Part shown: one piece after another, positions 1 to 5,465 of the stretch
Numbering within the stretch: position 1 is the first letter of the stretch
Layout of the letters: every line of letters starts with the position of its first letter
NCBI GenBank assembly: GCA_964468805.1
Contig: CAYXWM010000087.1
Span: 1 to 7,574, forward strand
Length of the DNA stretch: 7,574 bases
From: CAYXWM01 sp964468805
Lineage (GTDB): Bacteria; Bacillota; Clostridia; Lachnospirales; WRBF01
Reading direction: 5' to 3'
Notes under the pieces: model-generated
What the model was told of the DNA's origin: nothing
Databases searched by the model: none
What the model saw: only the letters and a program-made list of their open reading frames with translations
Translations under genes and position numbers: made by a program

Positions 1-197
1 AAAGGAACCAGTATAAAATAGTAAACCATGTATGTAACGGCAGAAGCCAAGGTCATAACGAAGGTAACGGCAATGCCCATGCCGGCGGCAGTTTCGATTT
101 TTTTGGAAACGCCCAAGAAGGGGCAAATACCCAGGAATCGAGATAATACAAAGTTATTGACCAGTACGGCAGAAACAAATATTAAGAATAAATCCAT
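1..197 (-). CDS. rnfA: RnfA, membrane subunit of the Rnf complex (N-terminal 65 residues, runs off the window)
   Basis: RnfA is an integral membrane subunit of the Rnf ferredoxin:NAD+ oxidoreductase; with RnfE it forms an antiparallel pair of homologous subunits in the membrane that is thought to hold an Fe-S cluster at their interface. Reading the minus strand from the ATG at 197 gives a protein beginning MDLFLIFVSAVLVNNFVLSR, followed by FLGICPFLGVSKK and a second hydrophobic stretch. The VNNFVLSRFLGICPFLGVS block is the family hallmark, and Cys25 falls at the same position as the cysteine in RnfE. The start is one base past the rnfE stop codon (199-201), and an AGAGG ribosome binding site (209-205) lies seven bases upstream inside the rnfE 3' end, so the two are translationally coupled. 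The C-terminal two thirds, and presumably rnfB, lie outside the window. Confidence 0.95.
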   Translation of the reverse strand, partial: MDLFLIFVSAVLVNNFVLSRFLGICPFLGVSKKIETAAGMGIAVTFVMTLASAVTYMVYYFILVP

Positions 198-198
198 G

Positions 199-789
199 TT
201 ATTTCCTCTCTTTCAATAACTTTAACAATGCCATTAAAAATCCCAGGGTCAAGAATGCACCCGGAGGCAAAATCATGATTAAAGTTTGAGGTATGGCATC
301 GGGTAAAATAGGTGTTCCGAAAACAGCACCGGAGCCGATAATTTCACGGATAGAGCCGATTATAGCCAATGCTATGGTAAAGCCCAGACCCATTGCTATA
401 CCGTCGGTTATGGAAGCGATAGCACCGTTTTTGGAAGCAAAGGATTCCGCACGAGCCAAAATAATACAGTTAACAACGATAAGAGGAATGAATATACCCA
501 AAGACGCATTCAATTCCGGAAGGAAACCTTCCAAAAGCCATTGAACGATGGTAACGAAACTGGCGATAACTACGATAAAACAAGGTATACGAACCTTATC
601 CGGAACAAGCTTCCTGATAAGAGAAATAACAAAGTTTGAGCAAAGCAACACGGCTGTGGTTGCCAGACCCATGCCGACGCCGTCTGTACCGGTGGTTGTA
701 ACGGCCAGTGTCGGACACATACCGATTGCTTGAATAAAAACAGGATTTTCGTCAATCAAACCGTTTTTAAATATCTTTGCAATGTTCAT
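199..789 (-). CDS. rnfE: RnfE, membrane subunit of the Rnf complex
   Basis: RnfE is a polytopic membrane subunit of the ion-pumping Rnf complex, homologous to RnfA and to NqrD of the Na+-NQR. The 196-residue product is of normal length for the family. Seen directly: the N-terminal motif ENPVFIQAIGMCPTLAVT (residues 14-31) with Cys25, and VVNCIILARAESFAS with Cys108 around residues 105-119; these two cysteines are the ones expected to ligate the cluster shared with RnfA. About six hydrophobic segments are spread along the protein, ending in a basic tail (LLKERK). The ATG at 789 is preceded by an AAGGAG ribosome binding site. An 80-base gap separates it from rnfG, and its stop almost abuts rnfA. 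Confidence 0.96.
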   Translation of the reverse strand: MNIAKIFKNGLIDENPVFIQAIGMCPTLAVTTTGTDGVGMGLATTAVLLCSNFVISLIRKLVPDKVRIPCFIVVIASFVTIVQWLLEGFLPELNASLGIFIPLIVVNCIILARAESFASKNGAIASITDGIAMGLGFTIALAIIGSIREIIGSGAVFGTPILPDAIPQTLIMILPPGAFLTLGFLMALLKLLKERK

Positions 790-810
790 AGTCTTAACTC
801 CTTATTGATA

Positions 811-835
811 CGGCGGATGTGAAAACAAGCCGCCG
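811..835. repeat. GC-rich inverted repeat between rnfG and rnfE
   Basis: CGGCGG (811-816) and CCGCCG (830-835) form a perfect six-pair GC stem with a 13-base loop, in the 80-base space between the rnfG stop and the rnfE ribosome binding site. In the minus-strand transcript it sits about 10 bases before the AAGGAG of rnfE and has no U-run after it, so it is not a canonical terminator. It could tune mRNA stability or the relative output of rnfE; that role is an inference. Confidence 0.45.
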
Positions 836-869
836 CAATGACTTTTAATCCGACAATTATAAGACAGAA

Positions 870-1490
870 TTATTTGAGGGATTCTGCAAAAGCAATGGCA
901 GTGTTGACGCCGGAGGTAACCGCTTTGGTGGTAATGGTTGCGGAAGTTATTGCATCGATTTCATTATCTCCGGGAGTACCTTTGACCACGCTGATTTCGC
1001 CGCTTTTACCCTTATATTTATCGGTAAACTCAGCTTTTTTTGCGTTGGCACCAAGACCGGGGGTTTCGGAAAAGCTGATTATTTTAACGCCGGTAACAAC
1101 CGCATCGGTATCCAGAGCTACGAGCATTTCTATTGCTCCGCCGTAACCTTTGGGAGCTACGCCTACCACATAGCTTATTACTTCGCCGTTGTCAATGCCT
1201 AAGTCTAAAGATAAAATTTGAGAATCTTCTTTAAAGAATTCGCCTGCTTTTGGAATGATATCCGATAATGCAGGAACTTTTTCCATAGCTTCTTGAGCCT
1301 TGGCTTCATCTGTTTTACTTATCTCAACAAATTCTTTGGCAGGAGATATTTCAGACATAGCGGTAGCCTTGGTTTTGGCTTTTTGTTCTTGTATGGGTTT
1401 TTCGGTTATCCCGTAAACTACGCCCAAGCAGGCAGCAGCAATCATGGTAACCAATAACAGAGCGATTGCAGGTTTAAAAATCTCACCCAT
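870..1490 (-). CDS. rnfG: RnfG, covalent-FMN electron-transfer subunit of the Rnf complex
   Basis: RnfG is a membrane-anchored flavoprotein of the Rnf complex, with its FMN domain on the outer face of the membrane, homologous to NqrC. The 206-residue product has a single N-terminal membrane helix (about residues 7-28), a charged Lys/Glu/Ala-rich linker (31-75), then the FMN-binding domain with GYGG (115-118), TPGLGA (143-148) and DAITSAT (179-185). In this family FMN is attached by a phosphoester bond to the last threonine of the DxxTSAT motif, here Thr185. The ATG overlaps the end of rnfD by eight bases, and an AAAGGAGG ribosome binding site lies inside the rnfD 3' end, indicating translational coupling. 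The start is therefore well supported. Confidence 0.96.
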   Translation of the reverse strand: MGEIFKPAIALLLVTMIAAACLGVVYGITEKPIQEQKAKTKATAMSEISPAKEFVEISKTDEAKAQEAMEKVPALSDIIPKAGEFFKEDSQILSLDLGIDNGEVISYVVGVAPKGYGGAIEMLVALDTDAVVTGVKIISFSETPGLGANAKKAEFTDKYKGKSGEISVVKGTPGDNEIDAITSATITTKAVTSGVNTAIAFAESLK

Positions 1491-2469
1491 TGGTTTTAGC
1501 CTCCTTTTTCACGCCAAAAATACGGGGTTTAACAAATTTGTCGATTATGGGAACGGCAAGGTTCATTAGGAGAATGGCATAGGAAACGCCTTCCGGATAT
1601 CCGCCGTAAACACGGATAAGCGAGGTCAAAATACCGCATCCCAGACCCATGATAACTTTACCCTTGGCGGTTATTGGCGAAGTGCTGTAATCGGTAGCCA
1701 TAAAGAAGGCACCCAGCATCAAGCCGCCAACGAACATTTCGTATAAGGGGTAGCCGCCCATGAATTGACCGCGACCGAAAATAAAGGTTAAAACGAAAAC
1801 TGTTGCTATATATGTAACGGGTAAGTGCCAAGTAATGATTTTTCTTACTATAAGATATAGACCGCCGATTATCAACGCAAGGGCACAGGTTTCACCTATA
1901 CAGCCGGAGATATTGCCCAAGAAAGCATTCATATAATCGCCCGCTGCCGGGACAAATTCGTTGGTTTTGAGTAATCCCAGAGGAGTTGCGGTAGTTACCG
2001 CATCAAGAGTGGTTGCCATGGGATTTCCGGCAGGATGTGACCAGGTAGTCATTAATGTGGGGTAAGAAGCAAGGAGAAATGCTCTTGCACCCAAAGCGGG
2101 GTTAAGGAAGTTTTGACCCAAACCGCCGAAAAATTGTTTAACAATAAGGATAGCAAAGAAACTGCCCACAACCGGCAGCCACAAAGGCACAGTAGGCGGA
2201 AGATTCATTGCAAGGAGCAAACCTGTAAGGGCTGCGGAGCAATCGGAAACGGTAACGGGCTTCTTGGCCAATTTTTGATACAATGCCTCTGCGGCCACAG
2301 AAGATATAACGCTAAGCCCCATAATTATCAAAGCATTCAGTCCGAAAAAGAATATGCCGGCAAGCGCAGCCGGAACCAATGCGATGATTACATGCATCAT
2401 TATATTATCCACAGTTTCGTGTGAACGAATATGCGGAGTTCCCGATACAAGGAATTTATGTTCAGACAT
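1483..2469 (-). CDS. rnfD: RnfD, covalent-FMN membrane subunit of the Rnf complex
   Basis: RnfD is a polytopic membrane subunit of the Rnf complex, homologous to NqrB, that carries a covalently bound FMN and takes part in electron transfer and ion movement across the membrane. The 328-residue product begins with the typical SGTPHIRSHETVDNIMMHVI segment. It contains the conserved GGLGQNFLNPALGARAF block (115-131), the flavinylation site DAVTTATPLG (156-165) with Thr162 as the predicted FMN attachment residue, and FFMATDYSTSPIT (255-267). Roughly nine hydrophobic helices are spread over its length. An AGAGGTG ribosome binding site (2480-2474) precedes the ATG. Its end overlaps the rnfG start by eight bases, but it is separated from rnfC by 276 bases, which is unusual compared with the tight rest of the operon. 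Confidence 0.96.
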   Translation of the reverse strand: MSEHKFLVSGTPHIRSHETVDNIMMHVIIALVPAALAGIFFFGLNALIIMGLSVISSVAAEALYQKLAKKPVTVSDCSAALTGLLLAMNLPPTVPLWLPVVGSFFAILIVKQFFGGLGQNFLNPALGARAFLLASYPTLMTTWSHPAGNPMATTLDAVTTATPLGLLKTNEFVPAAGDYMNAFLGNISGCIGETCALALIIGGLYLIVRKIITWHLPVTYIATVFVLTFIFGRGQFMGGYPLYEMFVGGLMLGAFFMATDYSTSPITAKGKVIMGLGCGILTSLIRVYGGYPEGVSYAILLMNLAVPIIDKFVKPRIFGVKKEAKTNG

Positions 2470-2611
2470 GTTACACCTCTTTGGAAATAAATTCGTAAAG
2501 ATAACAACCGGTTACGGAAAGCCGGTTTCGTAAATCACCGACAGTTCCGCCAATCGTTTAATAATTAAACTAAAGTGAAGCTTTAAATCAAACAGTTAAT
2601 TAAGTACAAAT

Positions 2612-2664
2612 AATATGTACAATACCAAGATAGCAAAAATAATAAAAATGAAGATGTACATATT
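2612..2664. repeat. 10-bp perfect inverted repeat in the rnfC-rnfD spacer
   Basis: AATATGTACA at 2612-2621 is the exact reverse complement of TGTACATATT at 2655-2664. The 33-base loop is A-rich (on the plus strand), and the sequence outside the arms remains partly complementary. As RNA it would form a moderately stable AU-rich hairpin; as DNA the two half sites could bind a dimeric regulator. No family could be assigned. Confidence 0.45.
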
Positions 2665-2716
2665 CTGTATGATTAATTATTTATTTACGGGGAGTAAATA
2701 AACAATACTTTCTGTC

Positions 2717-2745
2717 ATAATGATTTGCTTGTGAGAATAAGTCAA
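2717..2745 (-). promoter_or_regulatory. Candidate sigma-70-type promoter for rnfDGEA
   Basis: On the minus strand TTGACT (2745-2740) begins directly after the rnfC stop codon and is followed, after exactly 17 bases, by CATTAT (2722-2717). The -35 matches consensus at five of six positions and the -10 at four of six. Transcription would start near 2710, giving an untranslated leader of about 240 bases before rnfD. This would allow rnfDGEA to be made independently of rnfC. The match is suggestive only, in an AT-rich spacer where chance matches are common. Confidence 0.3.
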
Positions 2746-4071
2746 TTATTTCTTTCTTCTTGCCAAAAGTTCACGGCGATAAGCACGTATTGACTGAGCC
2801 AGATGTCGTTTGGACGGACAAACGTAAGAACAGCAACCGCATTCTATACAGTCTGCACCGTTGTATTTGGCAAACAAATCAAAATCGGAAGCTATAGCCG
2901 CTTGGTTCAATTCCAAGGGCAACAGACCGATGGGGCAATAATGAACACATTTACCGCAGCGGATACAATTGCGTTCCGGAGGAATACGAGCCTCTTTTTC
3001 GCTAAAGAACAAAAATGCGGCAGAAGTTTTGATTATGGGTATGTCGGTGGAAAAAGCCGCAACGCCCATCATGGGACCGCCGGCTATGATTTTTGCCGGT
3101 TGAGAAGTGTATCCGCCTGTTTCTTCAAGAATATCCGTTAAAGATTGACCCAAACGAATCTTGTAATTGCCCGGTTGTTTCAGGCAGGAACCTACCAGCG
3201 TAACAACCTTACGTATTAACGGGCGTCCTCTGTAAACCGCGCGTTCTATTGCTATACAGGTATCCACGTTGTTTACTATGCAACCGATGTCAGCCGGAAG
3301 ACCGCCTGAGGGAACTTCTCTGCCTGTGCAGGCATAGATTAATTGTTTTTCCGCTCCTTGCGGATATTTGGGTTTAAGACCTACTATTTCGATGTTGGAA
3401 ATAGATTTTGTTGCTTCTTCAAGCTTTGCTATGGCATCCGGTTTGTTGGTTTCGATACCGATTATGCCCTTAGCCTTAGGATGAATGGTAAGCATAATTT
3501 CCAGGCCTCTTACAAGTTCCTCGGTTTCTTCCAACATAACTCTGTGGTCGGTGGTTAGAAAAGGCTCACATTCTGCGGCGTTAATAATAATGTAATCAAT
3601 TTTTTTGTCCGCAGGAGGATTAAGTTTAATATGGGTCGGGAAACCCGCACCGCCAAGACCTACTATCCCTGCGGATTTAATGATCTTAAGCAGTTCGTCT
3701 TTTGGGATAGCTTTGTAATCTTTGTAGCTGTGAAGATTTTCGGCACAAGTATCCAAACCGTCGTTTTCAATAACAACAGTTTTGGATGTTATACCGGTGG
3801 GTGTGATAATATCCTTGATGTCGGTAACAACACCGGAAACCGACGAATGTACGGGAGCCGCAACAAAGGCTTCGGTATCGCCGATTTTCTGACCCAGCAA
3901 CACTTTGTCGCCCTTGGCAACCAATGGCTCGCAGGGCGCTCCCAAGTGTTGGGACATGGGGTACATCATCAGCTGTCCTGCCTTGGGAGAAATCCTCTTA
4001 ATTTCACAAGAAGAAGTATGCTCCTTACCGTCGTGGATATGGATGCCCCGTTTAAATGTTGATAGTTTCAT
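2746..4071 (-). CDS. rnfC: RnfC, NADH/flavin/4Fe-4S subunit of the Rnf complex
   Basis: RnfC is the peripheral cytoplasmic subunit of Rnf, where NAD+ is reduced with electrons from ferredoxin. It resembles the Nuo51/NuoF flavoprotein fold plus a ferredoxin domain. The 441-residue product (from the start chosen here) begins MKLSTFKRGIHIHDGKE, contains the glycine-rich nucleotide/flavin motif GLGGAGFPT (138-146) and NAAECEPFLTTD (164-175). Two 4Fe-4S motifs lie near the C terminus: Cys369-372-375-379 (CIRCGKCVHYCP) and Cys408-411-414-418 (CIECGCCSYVCP). An upstream in-frame ATG at 4086 is rejected because the GGAGG ribosome binding site (4084-4080) lies within that codon's immediate sequence; the ATG at 4071 sits eight bases after it. 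It is the first rnf gene, followed by an unusually long gap before rnfD. Confidence 0.96.
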   Translation of the reverse strand: MKLSTFKRGIHIHDGKEHTSSCEIKRISPKAGQLMMYPMSQHLGAPCEPLVAKGDKVLLGQKIGDTEAFVAAPVHSSVSGVVTDIKDIITPTGITSKTVVIENDGLDTCAENLHSYKDYKAIPKDELLKIIKSAGIVGLGGAGFPTHIKLNPPADKKIDYIIINAAECEPFLTTDHRVMLEETEELVRGLEIMLTIHPKAKGIIGIETNKPDAIAKLEEATKSISNIEIVGLKPKYPQGAEKQLIYACTGREVPSGGLPADIGCIVNNVDTCIAIERAVYRGRPLIRKVVTLVGSCLKQPGNYKIRLGQSLTDILEETGGYTSQPAKIIAGGPMMGVAAFSTDIPIIKTSAAFLFFSEKEARIPPERNCIRCGKCVHYCPIGLLPLELNQAAIASDFDLFAKYNGADCIECGCCSYVCPSKRHLAQSIRAYRRELLARRKK

Positions 4072-4079
4072 TAACATTG

Positions 4080-4084
4080 CCTCC
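4080..4084 (-). promoter_or_regulatory. Ribosome binding site that fixes the rnfC start
   Basis: GGAGG on the minus strand at 4084-4080, eight bases before the ATG at 4071. Two other in-frame ATGs exist at 4086 and 4077: the first overlaps this site and the second is only two bases from it, so neither can use it properly. Confidence 0.8.
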
Positions 4085-4218
4085 ATTATATTTATACTAA
4101 TTACATATTACATTAATTGAAGAAAGAATTGAACCAAAATCTTTACGGTTGTCTCAAAAAATATAAACAACCTTATTGCAGTCCGAAGGTATTCGGGTTA
4201 CGTTGACTGTTTTAGCTC

Positions 4219-4545
4219 ATGAGCACGCAAAAATGTCCCACGCAACAAAACACCGTAAAAACAAACCCTATCATTTGCATCAGGCAGAAAAAGGTTATTT
4301 TACAGTTTGAAACATTCGGAACATACCCCCTTGGTATCTTTGTAACCGGTTGCTGAATAACCAAAACAAAGACGAAAAAACCTCAGGAAATTATGCATTA
4401 AATCATCCGGTCAAACATTCCTATGTGCAGGGATATGAAAATGCCGTTTTTCTCGGAAATGAAAAATATTAGCTTTCAAGCCGGAGAAACTCGAAGCACT
4501 ATGGATATATTATATGAAATTAGTATTGAGCCTATCCTAAGATAG
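4219..4545 (+). pseudogene. Possible decayed coding remnant (low confidence)
   Basis: Three overlapping short open frames follow one another: 4219-4356 (46 codons from an ATG, ending at TGA), 4311-4472 (54 codons including the stop, with no ATG, containing GNYALNHPVKHSYVQGYENA) and 4459-4545 (29 codons from an ATG, containing ISFQAGETRSTMDILYEI). The first and third share a frame and the second is shifted, a pattern that one gene with two frameshifts would give. None has a ribosome binding site. The composition looks more protein-like than the AT-rich sequence that follows, but I recognise no family and frames this short arise by chance. Plain noncoding sequence is an equally good explanation. 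Confidence 0.2.
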
Positions 4546-4546
4546 G
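4531..4546. repeat. Small inverted repeat CCTATC-ctaa-GATAGG
   Basis: A perfect six-base stem (4531-4536 with 4541-4546) around a four-base loop, at the border of the AT-rich half of the spacer. It has no U-run on either strand, so a terminator is unlikely; its role is unknown. Confidence 0.35.
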
Positions 4547-4554
4547 ATTGAAAT

Positions 4555-4591
4555 GTATAATTCAAAAAATTATACGCCTTTAGCGTATAAT
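4555..4591. repeat. Overlapping alternative hairpins (terminator-like on the minus strand)
   Basis: Segment A, GTATAATT (4555-4562), is complementary to segment B, AATTATAC (4568-4575). Segment B extended to ATTATACGC (4569-4577) is also complementary to segment C, GCGTATAAT (4583-4591), with a five-base loop. A:B and B:C cannot form together, which is the geometry of an attenuator or switch. Read on the minus strand, the C:B hairpin is followed directly by six T residues (complement of 4563-4570), as in an intrinsic terminator, although the stem is AU-rich with only three GC pairs. No gene that would end here on the minus strand is supported, so it may belong to an unannotated small transcript or be chance. 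Confidence 0.4.
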
Positions 4592-4907
4592 AATTTTGCA
4601 TAAAAATTAAGAAAAAAAATAACCGAAAAGAAAATTACAGTTTACAGCAAAAGAGACTAAAAACGCGGATATTGTTGAAAATTTAACTAAGTAGAAATAT
4701 AAGGCGTTTCGTCTTTGTAAACTACAAACAAAAAAGTATATAAATTAACGCTTTTTGTTAGCAATATCATTATACAAAACATTGATGGCTTTTGCAAGCA
4801 TTTTGTCAAAATTTTTTCGGAAATTTTAAATTGAAAATATAGGAATGTTGTGTTAAAATGGGAAGAATTAATAGTTTTAGCTGTAAAATGTTTAACAATT
4901 GTCGCCT

Positions 4908-4936
4908 TTGACATTATTCCGGTAATATTGCATAAA
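4908..4936 (+). promoter_or_regulatory. Candidate sigma-70-type promoter for the 107-residue protein gene
   Basis: A perfect TTGACA (4908-4913) is followed after 17 bases by CATAAA (4931-4936), which matches the -10 consensus at four of six positions. Transcription would begin near 4943, about 25 bases before the chosen ATG, leaving just enough leader for the GGAGG ribosome binding site at 4956-4960. Position and spacing make it the natural promoter for the downstream gene. Confidence 0.5.
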
Positions 4937-4955
4937 TATACGATGTATACATATG

Positions 4956-4960
4956 GGAGG
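4956..4960 (+). promoter_or_regulatory. Ribosome binding site that fixes the start of the 107-residue protein
   Basis: GGAGG seven bases before the ATG at 4968. The longer in-frame start at 4953-4955 immediately abuts this site and cannot use it, so the five extra residues are probably not translated. Confidence 0.7.
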
Positions 4961-4967
4961 ATGCATT

Positions 4968-5291
4968 ATGGGAGAAACTGTAATGAAATATATGCAGTCC
5001 AAGGACCGCTTGATGAAATACTTCGGTTGTAAAGAAAATTACTTTATTAAACCGTTGCCCAACGCCGAATGGCAAATAGAAGATTCCAATGATTTCCCTA
5101 TCCTTTCATACAGCGTGAACGGTGAGCCGAAAATCGATGCTCTTATCTGCAAAAAAAACGGCAAACCCTTGATTTTTTCAACCAAAGGGTATACTATGGT
5201 TATTGCCATTGAATGTATAAAAATTGCATTTGTGTTTAAAAACGACAAGCGAATTACCCTTAATACTGACGAAGAAGAAAATGCGGTTTGA
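4968..5291 (+). CDS. Uncharacterised 107-residue protein
   Basis: I do not recognise this protein. It is a small soluble-looking product with no signal peptide and no convincing membrane helix; the most hydrophobic stretch, GYTMVIAIECIKIAFVF (about residues 74-90), is short and contains charged residues. The pattern of alternating hydrophobic and polar residues from about 35 to 95, with NGEPKIDA, KNGKPL and FKNDKRI turns, suggests a beta-rich fold. Residues 98-107 form an acidic tail. Three cysteines (positions 20, 61 and 83) have no obvious metal-site spacing. The ATG at 4968 is chosen because GGAGG (4956-4960) lies seven bases upstream; an in-frame ATG at 4953 overlaps that site, and one at 4983 is a weaker alternative. 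A good promoter precedes it, and codon use and amino-acid composition look genuine. Confidence 0.75.
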   Translation: MGETVMKYMQSKDRLMKYFGCKENYFIKPLPNAEWQIEDSNDFPILSYSVNGEPKIDALICKKNGKPLIFSTKGYTMVIAIECIKIAFVFKNDKRITLNTDEEENAV

Positions 5292-5293
5292 AG

Positions 5294-5370
5294 ATCCTTT
5301 GTTTATTAAGGATTGATTTCGCAAAATTTTCATTTGGGAGTATAATTTTGGCATAAATGCATAATCCTTA
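5294..5370 (+). repeat. Three-part inverted repeat after the 107-residue gene
   Basis: ATCCTT (5294-5299) can pair with AAGGAT (5308-5313), starting three bases past the stop codon. The extended segment TAAGGATT (5307-5314) is also the exact reverse complement of AATCCTTA (5363-5370). The two pairings are mutually exclusive. The first hairpin lacks a clear U-run, so it is at best a weak terminator. The second would span the candidate promoter and transcript start of the downstream gene. Confidence 0.35.
5318..5346 (+). promoter_or_regulatory. Candidate sigma-70-type promoter for the coiled-coil membrane protein gene
   Basis: A perfect TATAAT (5341-5346) is preceded, after 17 bases, by TTCGCA (5318-5323), which matches the -35 consensus at four of six positions. 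The start would be near 5353, leaving a leader of about 110 bases before the GTG at 5466. This suggests the 421-residue gene can be expressed separately from the gene before it. Confidence 0.45.
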
Positions 5371-5396
5371 TGATTTAAGAGTCATGGGATATTCGT

Positions 5397-5459
5397 ATGT
5401 ATTTTGAAAGAAGTCTGATAAGCGAAATGCCGGAAAAAGACGATATAAAACCGGGGTGA
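5397..5459 (+). CDS. Possible 20-residue leader peptide (low confidence)
   Basis: An ATG at 5397 opens a 20-codon frame rich in charged residues (MYFERSLISEMPEK and onward) whose TGA (5457-5459) lies inside the ribosome binding site of the next gene and only six bases before its GTG. A second short frame, 5357-5407 (16 residues, starting MHNPYDLRV), overlaps its start out of frame. Neither has a strong ribosome binding site. If real, translation of the short frame could couple to the downstream gene. It may equally be chance or a relic of a longer, frameshifted small gene. Confidence 0.2.
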   Translation: MYFERSLISEMPEKDDIKPG

Positions 5460-5460
5460 T
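5453..5460 (+). promoter_or_regulatory. Ribosome binding site supporting a GTG start
   Basis: GGGGTGAT matches the GGTGAT end of the extended Shine-Dalgarno consensus, and its GGTG core is seven bases before the GTG at 5466. This is what decides in favour of the GTG over any downstream ATG. Confidence 0.65.
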
Positions 5461-5465
5461 TTTTT

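Larger units (their letters stand above)
2470..2745. other. 276-base rnfC-rnfD spacer with inverted repeats
   Basis: No open frame of useful size is seen here. The spacer holds four structures: AACCGG/CCGGTT (2506-2511 and 2522-2527, 10-base loop); a near-perfect 15-base palindrome GTTTAATAATTAAAC (2556-2570); a perfect 10-base inverted repeat AATATGTACA/TGTACATATT (2612-2621 and 2655-2664, 33-base loop) with imperfectly complementary TTAATTA-rich flanks; and a candidate minus-strand promoter at its rnfC end. None is followed by a clear minus-strand U-run, so a simple terminator is not evident. It may form a long structured leader for rnfDGEA or an mRNA-processing region; both are inferences. 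Confidence 0.5.
4085..4907. other. Long divergent intergenic region between rnfC and the plus-strand genes
   Basis: About 820 bases without a gene I can support. Nearest rnfC, a weak minus-strand promoter candidate is visible (TTCAAT at 4133-4128, 17-base spacer, TAATAT at 4110-4105). A GGTTGT/ACAACC inverted repeat (4147-4152, 4167-4172) would lie upstream of it. From 4219 to 4545 several short plus-strand open frames follow each other in alternating frames (see the separate entry). A palindrome GCTCATGAGC lies at 4215-4224, and a direct repeat CACGCAA occurs at 4224-4230 and 4239-4245. From about 4500 onward the sequence is strongly AT-rich, with hairpins at 4531-4546 and 4555-4591. I recognise no known structured RNA or riboswitch consensus by eye. 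Confidence 0.55.

Noticed and set aside
856..861. TATAAT on the minus strand between rnfG and rnfE
   Set aside because: No acceptable -35 sequence lies 16-18 bases upstream, so it is not called as an internal promoter.
2113..2424. Plus-strand 103-codon frame rich in Cys and His
   Set aside because: It lies entirely within rnfD on the opposite strand, which has clear family motifs; it is a shadow frame.
3631..4062. Plus-strand 143-codon frame
   Set aside because: It is antisense to rnfC, whose 4Fe-4S and glycine-rich motifs are unambiguous.
4069..4086. Longer rnfC beginning at the ATG at 4086
   Set aside because: The GGAGG ribosome binding site would fall inside the first codons; the ATG at 4071 has ideal spacing.
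4687..4914. Minus-strand 75-codon open frame in the AT-rich spacer
   Set aside because: No ribosome binding site, it runs through a candidate plus-strand promoter, and it is rich in Lys/Phe/Asn/Ile as expected from AT-rich noncoding DNA.
4850..5032. Plus-strand frame with a hydrophobic N terminus, starting at a GTG
   Set aside because: Only a weak AGGA precedes it. It spans the TTGACA promoter and overlaps the better supported 107-residue gene out of frame. A small membrane peptide cannot be fully excluded.
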